From assembly GCA_023253795.1 (NCBI GenBank), contig JALRFG010000012.1:1-24266 (forward strand): 24,266 bases of DNA. The letters are read 5' to 3'. Under the pieces are notes generated by a model. That model ran no database searches. It was not told the DNA's origin and saw nothing but the letters and a program-made list of their open reading frames with translations. Of the stretch, positions 22,485 to 24,266 are shown in pieces. The stretch's first letter is position 1. Each line of letters begins with the position of its first letter. Origin of the DNA: Methylocystis sp. (GTDB lineage: Bacteria; Pseudomonadota; Alphaproteobacteria; Rhizobiales; Beijerinckiaceae). The translations under genes were made by a program, and so were the position numbers.

Positions 22485-22682
22485 TTAGCCGCAGCAGCAG
22501 CTCTTTTTCGCGGGGGCCGGCGACGCCACATCATTGTCCGTGGCGCGCACCGCCGCGATTAGCGTCCGCAGCGCATGGTAGCGGGCCTCCTCTTCGGCGG
22601 CGGCGTTTTTGCGGGCGCCGCCGCAGCAGCCGCTGGTGGTTTTCTGCGGGGCAGAGGTGGGGGCGTAGGTCTCGTTGCTCAT
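22485..22682 (-). CDS. Cys-rich small protein of unknown function (65 residues)
   Basis: A 65-residue protein with two Cys clusters at either end of a predicted helix: SGCCGGARKN (Cys19, Cys20) and the extreme C-terminal KKSCCCG (Cys62-64). The middle, AAAEEEARYHALRTLIAAVR, should be helical. There is no signal peptide or membrane span. A strong GGAAGG precedes the ATG. The five Cys suggest binding of a soft metal such as copper or zinc, or a redox role, but I know no named family. It lies 102 bases downstream of nadE, behind a perfect palindrome, and upstream of a small HTH protein whose tail is also Cys-rich and preceded by Lys-Lys. Confidence 0.68.
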   Translation of the reverse strand: MSNETYAPTSAPQKTTSGCCGGARKNAAAEEEARYHALRTLIAAVRATDNDVASPAPAKKSCCCG

Positions 22683-22698
22683 TTTTCATCCTTCCTGC

Positions 22699-22713
22699 GC
22701 CGGATGATCCGGC
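22699..22713 (-). promoter_or_regulatory. Perfect palindrome upstream of the Cys-rich protein gene
   Basis: GCCGGAT-G-ATCCGGC is a perfect dyad with seven-base arms, 17 bases before the start codon and just upstream of the ribosome binding site. The size and symmetry fit an operator. The nearby HTH protein at 22152-22385 is the obvious candidate, without direct evidence. An AT-rich patch with AATTT-TAT-AAATT at 22766-22778 lies further upstream, next to the nadE stop. Confidence 0.4.
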
Positions 22714-22784
22714 CTTATGAAGGAGAGATTGTGCCCATCGGGCCGCATTACAAGAGCTATAGTGGAATTTTATAAATTTTTATC

Positions 22785-24266
22785 TCACGGAATATCGTCG
22801 AGCGACGCGAGCCAGACATTCGGCGACGAGTCGCTGGGCGCCCGCCAGTCGCCGCGCGGCGACAGCGAACCGCCCGAACTCACCTTGGGGCCATTGGGCA
22901 TGGCGCTGCGCTTGAACTGGCTGGTCGCAAAAAAGCGGCGCACGAAAACATCGAGCCAGCGTTTGATCTCAGCAAGGTCATAGGCGCGCCGGTCGCGCGC
23001 GGCGATGTCCGGCGGCCAACGGCCCTGATCCGTCTCGCGCCATGCGCGCCAGGCGAGGAACGCGATCTTCGCCGGCGCAAAGCCATAGCGGGTCGTGTAA
23101 TAGAGGTTGAAGTCCTGCAAGGCGTAGGGGCCGACAAAATCCTCGGTGCGCTGCGCCGTCGCGCCCGGCACCAGCTCGGGCGAAATATCGGTGTCGAGAA
23201 TATCGCGCAGCACCGCCACCGTCTCCGCGCCGAAGCGGGCATCGCGGGCGCACCAGCGGATCAGATGCTGGATCAGTGTTTTCGGCACTGACGCATTGAC
23301 GTTGTAATGCGCCATCTGATCGCCGACGCCATAGGTGCACCAGCCTAGAGCCAGTTCGGACAGATCGCCCGTGCCGATCACCAGCGCATTGTGACGATTG
23401 GCGAGACGAAATAGCAACGCCGTACGCGCGCCGGCCTGAACATTTTCATAGGTCGCGTCATAGACCGCCTCGCCGCGCGCCGCCGGATGATCAATATCCT
23501 TCAGCATTTGCGCGCAGGCGTCCGACACATCGATTTCCTGCGCGCTGACCCCAAGCGCCCGCATCAGAGTCCAGGCGTTGTCTTTGGTGCGCGCGCTCGT
23601 CGCAAAGGCCGGCAGCGTATAGGCCAGAATATGCGTGCGCGGCAGACCCAACCGCTCCATCGCGGTGACGGCGACAAGCAGCGCGTGAGTTGAGTCGAGA
23701 CCGCCGGAAACGCCGATCACGATTTTGTCGACGCCGGCGGAGCGCAGCCGCTGTTCAAGGCCATGCGCCTGAATGTTGAACGCTTCGAAACACAGTTCCG
23801 CAAGCCGTGTTTCGTCGTCCGGCACGAACGGAAAACGCGCGACATCGCGCATCAGGCCGAGATCGCGATCGCGCGGCGCCGCGAGATCGAAATCGACGCG
23901 GCGAAACATTGTCGCGCCCGCTTCGACATCGGTGCAATCGCCAAAAGAGCTTTGGCGCAGACGTTCGGCGACGAGACAGCCAATATCGAGATCGGCGCAG
24001 ATCAGTTGCGGCTCCTGCGCAAAGCGCGGCGCACGCGCCAACAGGGCGCCGTTTTCGAAAATCATCGCCTCGCCGTCCCAGGCGAGATCGGTGGTCGACT
24101 CGCCCTGCCCCGCCGCCGAATAAAGATAAGCGGAAAGACACCGCGCCGAATGCGCGCAGCACAGCGTCTCGCGATAATCCGATTTTCCGACAATTGCGTT
24201 GGAGGCGGACAGATTCAGCAGCACGGTTGCGCCGGCGAGCGCCGCGCGCGTTGAGGGCGGAATGGG
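22785..24266 (-). CDS. nadE: Glutamine-dependent NAD+ synthetase (5' partial)
   Basis: Last step of NAD synthesis: amidation of nicotinic acid adenine dinucleotide with ATP, using ammonia released from glutamine. The frame is open to the window edge (PIPPSTRAALAGAT before the first internal start-like codon), so the 5' end is missing, including the first part of the nitrilase-type glutaminase domain and its catalytic Cys. Visible parts are the end of that domain (LYSAAGQGESTTDLAWDG, RVDFDLAAPRDRD) and the synthetase domain with the P-loop IGVSGGLDST, TGDLSELALGWCTYG and the C-terminal YDLAEIKRWLDVFVRRFF. All these match the long two-domain NadE of about 680 residues. It is the first gene of the minus-strand block; its link to the Cys-rich gene downstream may be only positional. 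Confidence 0.96.
   Translation of the reverse strand, partial: PIPPSTRAALAGATVLLNLSASNAIVGKSDYRETLCCAHSARCLSAYLYSAAGQGESTTDLAWDGEAMIFENGALLARAPRFAQEPQLICADLDIGCLVAERLRQSSFGDCTDVEAGATMFRRVDFDLAAPRDRDLGLMRDVARFPFVPDDETRLAELCFEAFNIQAHGLEQRLRSAGVDKIVIGVSGGLDSTHALLVAVTAMERLGLPRTHILAYTLPAFATSARTKDNAWTLMRALGVSAQEIDVSDACAQMLKDIDHPAARGEAVYDATYENVQAGARTALLFRLANRHNALVIGTGDLSELALGWCTYGVGDQMAHYNVNASVPKTLIQHLIRWCARDARFGAETVAVLRDILDTDISPELVPGATAQRTEDFVGPYALQDFNLYYTTRYGFAPAKIAFLAWRAWRETDQGRWPPDIAARDRRAYDLAEIKRWLDVFVRRFFATSQFKRSAMPNGPKVSSGGSLSPRGDWRAPSDSSPNVWLASLDDIP

Noticed and set aside
22485..22682. Methanobactin precursor
   Set aside because: The protein is longer than known precursors, lacks the typical leader and core Cys spacing, and no maturation genes are nearby.

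Overview
The window is dense, GC-rich bacterial chromosome with the gene order and protein types of an alphaproteobacterium of the Rhizobiales. The presence of fhcA, subunit A of the formyltransferase/hydrolase complex of methylotrophic C1 metabolism, narrows this to a methylotroph or methanotroph, probably of the Beijerinckiaceae/Methylocystaceae type. The genus is an inference. There is no rRNA, tRNA, CRISPR array, insertion sequence or phage gene that I can support.

Layout, plus strand first. 1-5597: the widely conserved RNA/envelope operon miaB (5' end outside the window)-phoH-ybeY-corC-lnt, with overlapping or nearly touching genes, closed by a terminator at about 5658-5692. 5698-7731: a PhrR/PraR-like helix-turn-helix regulator that is frameshifted in a run of eight T, then metK with its own promoter, a structured leader of about 130 nt, a TTG start and a terminator. 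7732-11253: trmB, a thioredoxin-TPR chaperone (CnoX type), a LON-domain protein, a Trm112-like small protein and the acyl-CoA thioesterase tesB. 11384-13393: the nitrogen module glnK-amtB behind a good sigma-54 promoter candidate, ending in a terminator that can serve both strands.

13395-17785 is accessory: an HD-domain hydrolase and a Crp/Fnr-type regulator on the minus strand, then on the plus strand an exported protein of unknown function, a 48-residue single-span membrane protein (15854-16000), an 85-residue orphan and an endonuclease/exonuclease/phosphatase-fold protein, then a small exported protein on the minus strand.

17804-24266 is all minus strand. Read in transcription order it is nadE (5' end outside the window), a 65-residue Cys-rich protein, a small helix-turn-helix protein with a Cys-rich tail, fhcA (TTG start, strong ribosome binding site) without fhcB, fhcD or fhcC beside it, a GCS2-type carboxylate-amine ligase, and a zinc M14/AstE-type hydrolase translationally coupled to the ligase.

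The most interesting part is this last block. A ligase that would form an amide bond to an amino acid and a hydrolase that would break one lie next to the gene for the enzyme that carries polyglutamylated methylofuran. Their joint role is a hypothesis. The second point of interest is the T8 frameshift in the regulator ahead of metK, where the downstream frame still reads as intact family-like protein.
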